From CAYONZ01 sp964405465 (lineage in GTDB: Bacteria > Bdellovibrionota > Bdellovibrionia > Bdellovibrionales > JAMPXM01): DNA of 12,847 nt. The notes below the pieces were generated by a model that searched no databases, had not been told where the DNA came from, and saw only the letters and a list, made by a program, of their open reading frames with translations. The translations under genes were made by a program, and so were the position numbers. Shown one piece after another: positions 1-6,924 of this stretch. The stretch's first letter is position 1; the number at the start of each line of letters is the position of its first letter. The DNA is taken from the NCBI GenBank assembly GCA_964405465.1, contig CAYONZ010000073.1, forward strand, positions 1 through 12,847, in the 5' to 3' direction.

Positions 1-163
1 CATGCATCAGCACTCTTTTAACTCAACGCATCCCACTCTCAAGCGTGATGATCCTAAAATTGCCGGTTTTTTCCGGCTATTAAAAGGAAGCTCGCCAATT
101 CTCAAAGGGTTGTGCGAATCTAAAACCTCGAACCGGCTCTCCTCGTATGTCGGAATTCATATC
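1..163. other. Intergenic leader, no gene seen
   Basis: No convincing gene is seen. A short plus-strand open frame crosses the stretch but has no ribosome binding site and runs into the higBA promoter. The only structure is a small perfect hairpin at 62-77 (GCCGG, six T, CCGGC); it is not followed by a T run, so it is a poor terminator candidate. Confidence 0.5.
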
Positions 164-198
164 TTGCGTTTATTACATTATGTGGTATAGTGTAATAA
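164..198 (+). promoter_or_regulatory. Probable higBA promoter and HigA operator
   Basis: A sigma70-like promoter is visible: TTGCGT at 164-169, a 16-base spacer and TATAGT at 186-191. An inverted repeat covers the spacer and -10 box: TTATTACATTA at 170-180 and TAGTGTAATAA at 188-198, with 10 of 11 positions complementary and 7 bases between the arms. HigA-type antitoxins are known to repress their own operons by binding such palindromes, so this is the natural operator (inference). The transcript would start about 10 bases before the higB start codon. Confidence 0.6.
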
Positions 199-208
199 GT
201 GAGGCACC

Positions 209-505
209 ATGATTCGCAACTTTGATAATAAGGCAGCTCTAGAAATTTGGGAAACAGATAGATCCAAATCTTTACCGCCAGAACTATGGGTTCGTGCTAA
301 GGCGCTTTTAACGATTATGCACGGGACGACTGACATGAACGATTTAAAGATTAAAGGTCAGCCTCCTAACATACGAATGCATAAACTGAAAGGTGATCGT
401 AAAGGTGAGTGGAGTGTTACGATCAAGTTGCCTTGGTGTATTACTTTTAAATTTAAGAATGGTGAATTCTTGGATGTGAAAATTGAAAACTATCACAAGG
501 GATAA
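209..505 (+). CDS. higB: HigB-type toxin of a RelE/ParE-fold toxin-antitoxin system
   Basis: The 98-residue protein has the size and layout of HigB toxins, ribosome-associated mRNA interferases of the RelE superfamily that cleave translated mRNA and slow growth. Visible family marks are the basic central segment HKLKGDRKG (residues 58-66), the following WSV strand with W68, the core strand around W76 to F80, and the C-terminal ENYHKG with H96. The ATG at 209 has a GAGG ribosome binding site four bases upstream. The antitoxin gene starts three bases after the stop codon, in the toxin-first order typical of higBA. The gene appears intact and full length. The family call is firm; activity is inferred from the family. 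Confidence 0.9.
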   Translation: MIRNFDNKAALEIWETDRSKSLPPELWVRAKALLTIMHGTTDMNDLKIKGQPPNIRMHKLKGDRKGEWSVTIKLPWCITFKFKNGEFLDVKIENYHKG

Positions 506-508
506 TTT

Positions 509-769
509 ATGATTAAAAATCCAAAACCTATGCATCCTGGTGTTGTACTTAATGAGGTCTATATGAAAGAGATGGGGTTTAATCAGTCTCAACTAGCAGA
601 AAAGTGCGAATGCTCTCCTCGTAAAATTAATGAGATCGTCAATGGAAAAAGATCTATTTCTCCAGAGTTTGCGTTAACGCTTGAGCAAGTACTTGGGACG
701 ACAGCTGAGATGTGGGTGCGAATTCAAGCAGAATATGATCTTTGGGTGGCCAGGAAAAAATCGGCTTAG
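509..769 (+). CDS. higA: HigA-type antitoxin, XRE-family DNA-binding protein
   Basis: This 86-residue protein matches HigA antitoxins. It opens with the characteristic PMHPGVVLNE segment (residues 7-16), continues with a helix-turn-helix at about residues 25-46 (NQSQLAEKCECSPRKINEIVNGKR), and ends with the AEMWVRIQAEYDLW tail typical of the family. It should bind and neutralise the HigB toxin and repress the shared promoter through the palindrome at 170-198. The start codon follows the toxin stop by three bases, with a purine-rich AAGGGAT just ahead, so the two genes are translationally linked. Nothing suggests truncation, so the system is probably functional. Confidence 0.92.
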   Translation: MIKNPKPMHPGVVLNEVYMKEMGFNQSQLAEKCECSPRKINEIVNGKRSISPEFALTLEQVLGTTAEMWVRIQAEYDLWVARKKSA

Positions 770-1048
770 AGGTAAACATGATTCAGTATAAGCTTCAGAC
801 TTCGTAATCTTCTGGTTACGAGTTTCTAAAAAAATGTTCATCATCAACCCCGAAAAGAGCGGTTCTTTCTCCTCAAATAGAAGCTAGTGTGACCATGGTG
901 GCGTGTGGAGCGTGACCGGATAGCTCCCTTCTGCTAAGTATTCTGTTATGGACTAAGCACTTAAAATCACCTAAGCACCGACGTCACCTCCAAATTTTCA
1001 ACAATTCAAATTAAAAAAATAGGCAAGTAAGGTTCTTCGGTTTTTGGA
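770..1048. other. Intergenic spacer after higBA with weak hairpins
   Basis: No gene is seen in this 279-base stretch. It holds a weak hairpin just after higA (TCGTAA 802-807 with TTACGA 816-821), which may end the higBA transcript although no clear T run follows, and a second short inverted repeat (GGAGC 907-911 with GCTCC 923-927). The 3' side is the downstream region of the small minus-strand gene that ends at 1049. Confidence 0.4.
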
Positions 1049-1333
1049 TTATCTGGTACCACTGCTTTTCGAAACGGCCATAATAAGACATCGTTCCGAG
1101 TCCACTTTTACTTTCCAGATATTTTGTACGCCAGAATAGCTAAAAATTATTCCGTACGTGCCAAACTGACTATTGAGTGAGTAGATCTCTTTCGTTAATG
1201 GCTTTCCGCCTCCATTGAGTGTCTCTAGGTAAAGCGCCGAGGTCATAGCTTTTTGAGCGATCTGATATTCAGGGCAAGCAACTGATTCCGCCGATGTGAT
1301 GAGAGCTGCAAGTGTTAAAACTGCTATTTTCAT
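1049..1333 (-). CDS. Small exported protein, function unknown
   Basis: The 94-residue product starts with a short typical Sec signal peptide: MK followed by a hydrophobic stretch to about residue 13, with cleavage likely near residues 17-19. The mature part is about 75 residues with two cysteines (C20 and C82) that could form a disulfide in the periplasm. No family is recognised. The ATG is fixed by an AAGGAG ribosome binding site at 1340-1345, six bases upstream. That site lies inside a perfect 6-bp stem, listed separately. The gene is divergent from the Lrp-like regulator across an AT-rich spacer, so shared control is possible but not shown. Confidence 0.7.
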   Translation of the reverse strand: MKIAVLTLAALITSAESVACPEYQIAQKAMTSALYLETLNGGGKPLTKEIYSLNSQFGTYGIIFSYSGVQNIWKVKVDSERCLIMAVSKSSGTR

Positions 1334-1338
1334 GATTT

Positions 1339-1353
1339 TCTCCTTTTAGGAGA
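1339..1353 (-). promoter_or_regulatory. Ribosome binding site enclosed in a hairpin
   Basis: On the minus strand the leader reads TCTCCT, AAA, AGGAGA: a perfect 6-bp stem with a three-base loop. Its 3' arm is the ribosome binding site of the small exported protein, five bases before the ATG. If the stem forms in the mRNA it would hide the ribosome binding site, so translation could depend on temperature or on a trans factor (inference). The stem is short, so the effect may be slight. Confidence 0.45.
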
Positions 1354-1465
1354 GTTCTACAAAAAACAATTTTATGTGTATATATGATAGTAATCTGAGG
1401 TAATATATAATATAAATAACATTTAATATTGATAAAATATGTCATTATGATATTTGCAATCGAGT
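1354..1465. promoter_or_regulatory. AT-rich divergent intergenic region
   Basis: This spacer separates the small minus-strand exported protein from the plus-strand Lrp-like gene and is very rich in A and T (TATATATGATAG, TAATATATAATATAAATAAC). It must contain both promoters, but no pair of consensus boxes stands out. Lrp-family proteins bind AT-rich bent DNA and often regulate themselves and a divergent neighbour, so it is a plausible binding region (inference). Confidence 0.4.
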
Positions 1466-1930
1466 ATGAAAGAACAAGAATATCAGATTGATGACGTTGA
1501 CCGTAAAATTTTAATAGAACTGTTTAAAGATGCGAGAGGTTCGTTTGTCGAAATCGCAAAAAAGTTGATGATTTCAAATGCGACAGTTCATCAAAGAATC
1601 AATAAATTAAAACTCCATGGAATTTTGAACGGGTTTCAGCCCGTTCTTGATGAGTGGAAACTGGGTATTAAGGTCAGCTCGATTATCGGAATATATTTGA
1701 AAAATGCCAAAGACTGTCAGTTGGTCTTAGAAAAGCTAGAGAAGTTTCCAGAAGTTGTTGAAGCCTATTACACGACGGGTTCTTATGCTTTGATTTTGAA
1801 AGTAGCGACAACTGACATTCAGAAATTTCAGAGCTTTTTGATGGACAAGCTTCAGCATGTTGCTGAAATTCAGTCTACAGAATCTTTCATTTGTTTATCG
1901 CAACCTATAAGGCGAAACCCAAAGATATAG
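1466..1930 (+). CDS. Lrp/AsnC-family transcriptional regulator
   Basis: The 154-residue protein has the usual length and two-part build of Lrp/AsnC regulators. Residues 5-56 form the DNA-binding part, opening with the family signature IDDVDRKILIELFKDARGSFVEIAKKL and a helix-turn-helix over residues 27-54 (recognition helix NATVHQRINKL). Residues 63-146 form the RAM ligand-binding and oligomerisation domain, with the conserved TGSYALILKV segment at 104-113. Such proteins control amino acid metabolism genes or act as local regulators in response to small molecules. The ATG at 1466 is preferred over a TTG twelve bases upstream because it gives the normal family N-terminus; neither has a good ribosome binding site. 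The next gene follows after 39 bases and is probably co-transcribed. Confidence 0.88.
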   Translation: MKEQEYQIDDVDRKILIELFKDARGSFVEIAKKLMISNATVHQRINKLKLHGILNGFQPVLDEWKLGIKVSSIIGIYLKNAKDCQLVLEKLEKFPEVVEAYYTTGSYALILKVATTDIQKFQSFLMDKLQHVAEIQSTESFICLSQPIRRNPKI

Positions 1931-1969
1931 GCATTGATATTTTCTAGAATGTGTCATTAGGATGGAGGC

Positions 1970-2611
1970 ATGTGTTACAGCGCTTCTTGTTTAGGTATTT
2001 GGCTTTTGGTGATTCTTTTTGGATATGCAATTCTCATCTATTTTGGATTGAGATATCGAAAGACTTTTCTCGCTGAAAATCTTCAACTGTCTCCCGATCA
2101 AGTCTATATGCCGATTTCTCAGCAAGCTGCGCAGCTCGGCTTTTCAAAAGCTGACCTGCTCTATGGGATTTATCAGGATAAGACTGCTTCAGTTATGCAG
2201 ACAGTTGTCAAAGACTCGACAGGAGGTGTGATTGGCTCTATCGAACAACACTTGGGCGTTAGAGGGACTGATATTTTTTTAGGAAACGAAAAATATGAAA
2301 TAGAGTATCCGTTGACTTGGAGAACTTCTGCGCACTTGAAGAATGCTAACGGAGAGATCTTGGCACGAGTTGAAAGACTCCCATTTTCTATTCGGGAACA
2401 TAAAATTATCATCCCGAACATTGGAGTTTTCATTTCTCAGAGTCACCTATTTAAATTTCGTTACCATTTTGAATATCGCCTCAATGGAGCCGTTGTTGGC
2501 ATGACTAGGAGAATTTCGAATCAAGAAGTTGGGGGCATAGCATTGGTACCTTCCCACTATCCACTAATCCTAAGGGTTTTTATTCTTGCGATTAATGCAA
2601 TCGGAATTTGA
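1970..2611 (+). CDS. Membrane-anchored protein of unknown function
   Basis: The 213-residue product has one clear N-terminal membrane segment (about residues 8-26) followed by basic residues, then a beta-rich soluble part built from repeated strand patterns such as GVIGSIEQHL, NGEILARVERL and NGAVVGMTRR. This pattern recalls tubby-like or LURP-one-related beta barrels, but the likeness is weak and no family is claimed. The C-terminus is hydrophobic (LILRVFILAINAIGI). Translation probably uses AGGA at 1959-1962, seven bases before the ATG; a GGAGG one base from the ATG is too close to be the main site. The gene lies 39 bases after the Lrp-like gene. The frame stays open for 15 more sense codons after the TGA, so a premature stop is possible. 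Confidence 0.7.
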   Translation: MCYSASCLGIWLLVILFGYAILIYFGLRYRKTFLAENLQLSPDQVYMPISQQAAQLGFSKADLLYGIYQDKTASVMQTVVKDSTGGVIGSIEQHLGVRGTDIFLGNEKYEIEYPLTWRTSAHLKNANGEILARVERLPFSIREHKIIIPNIGVFISQSHLFKFRYHFEYRLNGAVVGMTRRISNQEVGGIALVPSHYPLILRVFILAINAIGI

Positions 2612-2801
2612 TTCGCTTCAATTGTCCGAGTCATCAAGTACCAGAAAAATGGTTTTTAGTTTTTATCTAACCTTTGCATATTCAGTAAAACGATTCACCA
2701 AGATTTTGCGACTTTCAATTTTCTCACATTGGGAAATATTTGAGCCAGGGATTGATGCTTGGCCTCTAAAAAGATTCCAGTAATTACAGGCAATTGTTGG
2801 G

Positions 2802-3656
2802 TTATGTTCGGGAGATTTTCTGCCGAAGTGTTTCTTCGTCGAAGATTCTCATTCTGGAAATATAAATTGCTAAAATAAAATAAAAACTTGCACAAAATAG
2901 ACCGGACTCATCGGCAAGGTAGGGTGCAAGCCGACCAGATTTTAAGAAGGCGGGCGCAATTCCTGAGACCCACAAATTGTGGCTCGCATGTAGGATAACT
3001 GCAGGGAATACAGCTCCTGTTTTATCTCGCAATCGGCCCATTACAAAACTTAAACTGGTGGCGGCAACGGAAAAGAAAATCACGTTGAGCCAAGGTAGAT
3101 CTGACGTTGCGTAATCACCAAAGAAAATGAGCGGCCAATGCCAGATGCTCCAAATAAGTCCGGTCCAAAAATACCTCCGATTTGGTGCCAAAAAATTAAA
3201 TCTGGAATGCAAGAAACCACGCCATCCAATTTCTTCGCCGAGTGCACTTATAGTGGCGACGACCATCCCAACAGTTGGTGCGACAAGCAGAGCCTTGGTC
3301 AATGCCCCTTTTAGACCGCCACTCATTTCGATGAGCTTTGGGCTAACTTGAAATTCTGAAATATTGAACATCACTAGAAGAGTGACCATGACTACAGCGG
3401 CCAATACAGGAGTAAAATAGGAGATCAATAAAGAACTGATTGAAGGGCGATTGATTCCCAAAGATTTGAAATTTCGATCAAAATAGAAGGCGCAAAAAAT
3501 CCCGACAAGCCCAGGTGTCCACATCAGTGCAAAGACGGGAACAGGATTGCTGATTCCATCGCCCTTGATTATAAAATACTGTTGCGTCCACGAAATGAAA
3601 AGCGTCGTTAAGACAAACGTCAGAGCCTGCATTTTGGAGCATGTCGTTTTTTGCAT
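2802..3656 (-). CDS. CPBP-family intramembrane metalloprotease (CAAX protease-like)
   Basis: The 284-residue polytopic membrane protein carries the three motifs of the CPBP (Abi, CAAX-prenyl-endopeptidase-like) family in order. These are the glutamate pair EEIGWR (E141, E142, R146), the histidine motif IWSIWHWP (H173) and the final LHASHN (H223, N227). They line the catalytic site within the membrane. Bacterial members cleave or mature membrane-associated peptides; some serve in bacteriocin maturation or self-immunity, but nothing here points to a substrate. About seven to eight hydrophobic segments are visible. The ATG at 3656 gives a normal N-terminus but lacks a clear ribosome binding site. 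The gene follows a secreted-protein gene in the same orientation, with about 155 bases between them. Confidence 0.9.
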   Translation of the reverse strand: MQKTTCSKMQALTFVLTTLFISWTQQYFIIKGDGISNPVPVFALMWTPGLVGIFCAFYFDRNFKSLGINRPSISSLLISYFTPVLAAVVMVTLLVMFNISEFQVSPKLIEMSGGLKGALTKALLVAPTVGMVVATISALGEEIGWRGFLHSRFNFLAPNRRYFWTGLIWSIWHWPLIFFGDYATSDLPWLNVIFFSVAATSLSFVMGRLRDKTGAVFPAVILHASHNLWVSGIAPAFLKSGRLAPYLADESGLFCASFYFILAIYISRMRIFDEETLRQKISRT

Positions 3657-3664
3657 GCCACAAT

Positions 3665-3802
3665 TTAATCGGGATCGGTAGCGTTGTCCATCCCTTCAAG
3701 CGAGCACTTGTGGCTGGCCAATCCCCTAAATATTCTCCTCGCTCCTGGAATAAAGAGAAGGCAGCCAGCAACGGTCACGACGAAAAAGCATACCGTTCGC
3801 AA
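3665..3802 (-). CDS. Possible small membrane protein
   Basis: Between the secreted-protein gene and the CPBP protease gene an open frame of 45 residues fills almost the whole gap. It starts from a TTG at 3802 and encodes one strong hydrophobic segment (VCFFVVTVAGCLLFI), then ARRIFRGLA and an acidic tail ending DNATDPD. A membrane helix followed by a basic turn looks like real coding sequence, and the frame leaves only nine bases on each side. Against this, no ribosome binding site precedes the TTG and there is no ATG. It could also be a remnant or chance. Low confidence. Confidence 0.27.
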   Translation of the reverse strand: MRTVCFFVVTVAGCLLFIPGARRIFRGLASHKCSLEGMDNATDPD

Positions 3803-3811
3803 ACGTTATGC

Positions 3812-4741
3812 TTAGAAGTTGTAGCATTGATAGAATGAGTCTTTGTCTAAAGGGTATTGTGCCCAATTCTGATTGTTCAGAGTCATTGCGAATGAACAGA
3901 ACTCATTTCCGTCCTTAAATTTTATATTTAGACTCACATAGTTCCTCGGTGCATTAAAGTATTTTCCTGAATAGACATAAAATCCGCCATTTAAAATTGA
4001 GTGTGTCAACGGTAGAGCGAAATCGTCCCAATCTCTAGTTTCTACTCTGGACAGACCTAGTGACAAAAAACTGTGTTGGCTATTTTTCGCATCGGTAACT
4101 TTGGTTCGGGTGATTGAGTGATGGACGGAACCATCATAAGGTGTCCATTGCTGAATTGATGTTTGACCCGAGATCAGCCTTTGAGGGTAGCTGGTTAAAT
4201 TATTAAAATAATTTTGATAGAGGCTGCCTTTAGAATCCTTGGTGGCGATAAAAAATTCGGTGTACTGCCCCGTTTTGTCCAACATGACTGACTCAAGATT
4301 TACAATTTCAAATTGGGAATTGAAGTAGTAGCTTGCGAATGAAAGGTCTTTTGATTGATTCGGTGAAGTTCTCAACTGAACTATGAGGTCAAAGCTTCTT
4401 CCAAATGATGTTTTTCCGCTCTTGTTTAAAATGTAGTTTCGTTGGAGTCCGGACTGATCACCACACATTTGAGATTCTGAAATCCCGCCTTCATAGACAA
4501 ATAGAAACGGGTTGATGGTTGCTGCACGTTTCGCTTTTTCTTGAATGTCAATGCAGTCAGTTTTGGAAATCTCGCGACCCAATTTATACTCAAGTGGCAC
4601 TAAGTTTTTTGCGACATCCAAGTTCGCTATATATATGTTCATGTCTTTCTGAAATGACTTCCGTAAATCATCTAGACCCAAATCAGAACCGGCAAATGCA
4701 GTACTAGACAAAAGCAAAATTAGAATAAACAATTGATTCAC
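3812..4741 (-). CDS. Secreted or periplasmic protein, function unknown
   Basis: The 309-residue protein has a textbook Sec signal peptide: MNQ, a hydrophobic core LFILILLLSS, and an AFA cleavage site after residue 17. The mature protein is soluble, rich in aromatic residues and polar strands, and has four cysteines (C63, C93, C282, C306), an even number consistent with two disulfides. No catalytic motif or family was recognised. The start is a GTG at 4741, fixed by a purine-rich AAGGGGG about five bases upstream; there is no in-frame ATG near it. The gene is divergent from the TIGR02147-family regulator with only about 74 bases between the two starts, so that regulator is a natural candidate for controlling it (inference). 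Confidence 0.78.
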   Translation of the reverse strand: MNQLFILILLLSSTAFAGSDLGLDDLRKSFQKDMNIYIANLDVAKNLVPLEYKLGREISKTDCIDIQEKAKRAATINPFLFVYEGGISESQMCGDQSGLQRNYILNKSGKTSFGRSFDLIVQLRTSPNQSKDLSFASYYFNSQFEIVNLESVMLDKTGQYTEFFIATKDSKGSLYQNYFNNLTSYPQRLISGQTSIQQWTPYDGSVHHSITRTKVTDAKNSQHSFLSLGLSRVETRDWDDFALPLTHSILNGGFYVYSGKYFNAPRNYVSLNIKFKDGNEFCSFAMTLNNQNWAQYPLDKDSFYQCYNF

Positions 4742-4815
4742 AGGACCCCCTTTTTATTGAGGATGCGATCACTTCGAAGAAGAGGCAAGATGGTCCATTT
4801 GATTTGGAGCACTTA

Positions 4816-5580
4816 ATGGTGATGGATGCACAGCAAGTCGTAAGAAATTTGCTTCAGAATTATTTTTTTGAGGTCCAAGGTCGAAATTCACGATTTTCGA
4901 TCAGAGCATTCGCAAAAAAACTAGGTCTATCGAGCTCGGCGCTTTCTGAGATACTGAGAGGAAAAAGAAAAATTTCTGAAAAAAAGGCATTGGGAATTGC
5001 AAAAAAATTGGAGTTCAATGAGTCTGAAATTAAATCAATAAAAAGAGCTTTTGAAAACTCGAATAGTCTTGAACGTCTAAAGGCAACATCAGTTCCTTTG
5101 AAAGAGAAGGTACTGTCTCCAGAGACATTTCATTTTATGTTTGATCGGATCTACTTTTGTGTTCTCGGAATGTTGCGGTCAAAGTATAAGACGGCCGCTG
5201 AGATTTCTGTGAAACTGGGTTTAGATTCTCATGTCGTGGAGAATGTTCTTGATGAGTTTGTACGGTGTGGTTTTGTGTACCGAAAAAATGGTGAATTTTT
5301 TGAAGCAGAGCGTACCGTATTTAGAACTTCAGATGATTTTCCTGAAGAAGGAATGAAAAAAAGACGCCTTCAAAATAACCTGGCCAGCAGATTGGCCATT
5401 GAAAAATCTTTGCCAGGAGAGTTTGGGTATTTTTCCACCGTTGCTTTGGATCGGAATAAATTGGAGGAAGCTGCTCCCATCGTTGAAGACTTTTTGAAGC
5501 GTCTGAGCTTATTCCTAAGAAAACCAGAGTCTGATGACATATTTGAAATTAATATCGATATTTTTCCTTGGTCAAAATAG
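4816..5580 (+). CDS. TIGR02147-family regulator with N-terminal helix-turn-helix
   Basis: The 254-residue protein fits the TIGR02147/DUF4423 family, described from Fibrobacter and also common in Bdellovibrio-like bacteria. It has the typical N-terminal segment with an XRE-like helix-turn-helix over residues 27-70 (RFSIRAFAKKLGLSSSALSEILRGKRKIS). A winged-helix-like middle follows (TAAEISVKLGLDSHVVENVLDEFVRCGFVYRKNGEFF) and then an alpha/beta C-terminal part ending IFEINIDIFPWSK. These proteins are thought to be transcription regulators; their ligands are unknown. The ATG at 4816 is chosen because GGAG at 4806-4809 lies six bases ahead; a TTG at 4804 would overlap that site. The gene is divergent from the secreted-protein gene and ends at a strong hairpin. 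Confidence 0.85.
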   Translation: MVMDAQQVVRNLLQNYFFEVQGRNSRFSIRAFAKKLGLSSSALSEILRGKRKISEKKALGIAKKLEFNESEIKSIKRAFENSNSLERLKATSVPLKEKVLSPETFHFMFDRIYFCVLGMLRSKYKTAAEISVKLGLDSHVVENVLDEFVRCGFVYRKNGEFFEAERTVFRTSDDFPEEGMKKRRLQNNLASRLAIEKSLPGEFGYFSTVALDRNKLEEAAPIVEDFLKRLSLFLRKPESDDIFEINIDIFPWSK

Positions 5581-5599
5581 CTAGGCATTGGCGATTGAG

Positions 5600-5624
5600 T
5601 GACAATTAAAAAAATTGTCATTTT
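5600..5624 (+). terminator. Likely intrinsic terminator after the TIGR02147-family gene
   Basis: A perfect 8-bp stem is formed by TGACAATT at 5600-5607 and AATTGTCA at 5613-5620 with a five-A loop, followed directly by TTTT. It begins 20 bases after the stop codon of the plus-strand gene. The stem is AT-rich, so termination may be partial. No T run follows on the opposite strand, so it serves the plus-strand gene rather than the converging methyltransferase. Confidence 0.65.
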
Positions 5625-5662
5625 GAGGCTGCTTTTGCTAGGTGATCATTTCGAGTGCATAG

Positions 5663-6436
5663 CTATTTTTGCCAACACCAATAGATCTTGGTGTCGAATG
5701 AAACCCTTAAATGTGTTTGGTTGCGACAGTCGGGATGCGTGGCTAAGTGATTTTCGATTTTTTGTTGAAAGGTAAGTCGCTCATTTTCAGGTAACGCGGC
5801 AACAAAGCTAATCGACATCACTCTTTGCACCACCTCTTCGGCTGTGGTTGTTCGAGATGCCGAAAAGGTTTCTTCGTTGAGATCAGAAAAAATCTTAGAA
5901 TTTTTCAAAACATTTTTCCAAATGCCGGTCTTGTACTGAGGTGTGTCTCCCTCAATCTCATCGAGCCACGAATCGATGGTCTTTCCCCAGCTCGACGTAA
6001 ACACGCCGTCGAGATTCCAAATTAATCCGAGTCCACCTTTGGGATTAAGAATGCGAGTGAACTCCTGAAGCGCTCGTTCTGTACAAAACCAATGAAAAGC
6101 ATTGGCAATCAAAATAAAATCGCAAGAGTGATCGGGTAGAGGAATGGCTTCTCCGGTACCCAACAGAGCATGAACCTCAGGCAGAATCGCCTTGAGTTGA
6201 TCGAGCATCGCAGGAACTGGTTCGACCGCGACCACGTTTGAATATCTTTGCAGAAGAACTCTCGTGAACTTTCCTGTACCAGCCCCCAATTCAACTATTT
6301 GAGAATCTTTGGAGACCTTGAGATGATCACATAGGGCAAATACTGAATCCTGAGTATATCCAGGTCTTCCGGCTTCGTAGAGATCCGACATGTTTTGATA
6401 AGTTGTGGCCGTGTGATGAATCTGATTTTTTTTCAT
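5663..6436 (-). CDS. Class I SAM-dependent methyltransferase
   Basis: The 257-residue protein has the Rossmann-type methyltransferase layout. An N-terminal YEAGRPGYT segment common in this subgroup precedes motif I VELGAGTGKFT (about residues 48-58), which binds S-adenosylmethionine. The acidic end of strand 2 is VAVEP (E72), and motif IV CDFILIANAFHWF lies at about 105-117, followed by EFTRILNPKGGLGLIW. The motifs match the Methyltransf_11-like family. The substrate cannot be read from the sequence; relatives methylate small molecules or lipids. The ATG at 6436 is preferred; a TTG two codons upstream is also open. No good ribosome binding site is seen for either. The gene converges on the TIGR02147-family gene. 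Confidence 0.88.
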   Translation of the reverse strand: MKKNQIHHTATTYQNMSDLYEAGRPGYTQDSVFALCDHLKVSKDSQIVELGAGTGKFTRVLLQRYSNVVAVEPVPAMLDQLKAILPEVHALLGTGEAIPLPDHSCDFILIANAFHWFCTERALQEFTRILNPKGGLGLIWNLDGVFTSSWGKTIDSWLDEIEGDTPQYKTGIWKNVLKNSKIFSDLNEETFSASRTTTAEEVVQRVMSISFVAALPENERLTFQQKIENHLATHPDCRNQTHLRVSFDTKIYWCWQK

Positions 6437-6482
6437 ATGCAAATTCTAAAGAATTTTTGTTTGTCGTCAAGAATTAGGAGTC

Positions 6483-6501
6483 TTCTGGCGGAGTGTATCT
6501 C
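6483..6501 (+). repeat. 19-bp direct repeat, copy 1
   Basis: The 19 bases TTCTGGCGGAGTGTATCTC recur exactly at 6703-6721. This copy lies in the apparent intergenic region upstream of the small membrane protein gene, 220 bases before copy 2. Similarity stops at both ends of the repeat. Bases 6478-6570 around it are open in a plus-strand frame without a clear start, so this could be a duplicated gene fragment. Confidence 0.6.
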
Positions 6502-6651
6502 AACAGTTTAATGCGGTTGGGTTCGACCCCTCGACCAGTGATCGATTTTTTCAATGTTCTGGACCAGGAAAAATGAGCTTGTTCTCTTTCATTAAGAATT
6601 CTAACGTAGCTATATTGAAGTATTTTTGTTCAGCTCTAAAGGGAGAGTCAT

Positions 6652-6903
6652 GTGACATTACTGATCATTTACCTCGGTGTTGTGTTTATGTCTTTGATCG
6701 TTTTCTGGCGGAGTGTATCTCTATTTCGAGATATCGAAAGACGAAAGCGCTGTGGAGTTGAACCGCTCCGCATGCGAGGACGTCTTGGCACATACTCCAG
6801 TCCATCAGAGACAGTGCTTTGGGTGATTTTCTATTTTGCTCTTGGAATAGTATTATTTGCGATGGGAGTCTTTGGTATTCTGACCCAGACTTGTCGGCTG
6901 TAG
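6652..6903 (+). CDS. Small membrane protein with two helices, function unknown
   Basis: The 83-residue product has two clear membrane helices, about residues 3-18 (LLIIYLGVVFMSLIVF) and 55-77 (VLWVIFYFALGIVLFAMGVFGIL). A basic, hydrophilic loop joins them (RDIERRKRCGVEPLRMRGRLG), which should face the cytoplasm. The start is a GTG at 6652 with GGGAG at 6641-6645, six bases upstream; an overlapping ATG runs into a stop at once. No family is recognised. It appears to stand alone, bounded upstream by the minus-strand methyltransferase gene and downstream by a structured spacer. Copy 2 of the 19-bp repeat lies within its codons for FWRSVS. Confidence 0.65.
   Translation: MTLLIIYLGVVFMSLIVFWRSVSLFRDIERRKRCGVEPLRMRGRLGTYSSPSETVLWVIFYFALGIVLFAMGVFGILTQTCRL
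6703..6721 (+). repeat. 19-bp direct repeat, copy 2
   Basis: This is the second exact copy of the 19-base element found at 6483-6501. It lies within the coding sequence of the small membrane protein, near the end of its first helix. Confidence 0.6.
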
Positions 6904-6924
6904 CCGTCCTGCCAGAGGTCATTA

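Noticed and set aside
2..190. Plus-strand open frame of 62 codons at the left edge
   Set aside because: No ribosome binding site, no recognisable features, and it runs through the higBA promoter.
2586..2783. Plus-strand open frame of 65 codons after the membrane-anchored protein
   Set aside because: Starts inside the preceding gene, no ribosome binding site, composition like non-coding AT-rich DNA.
3478..3771. Minus-strand open frame of 97 codons over the CPBP gene start
   Set aside because: More than half lies inside the protease gene in another frame, whose motifs are clear; the rest shows no coding features.
6481..6530. GGGTTCGACCCC looked like a tRNA T-arm
   Set aside because: Beyond the TTCGA core the stem does not pair over five bases, and no acceptor, D or anticodon arm can be built around it.
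6573..6761. Plus-strand open frame of 62 codons overlapping the small membrane protein
   Set aside because: It has no ribosome binding site and overlaps the better supported GTG-started two-helix protein in another frame.
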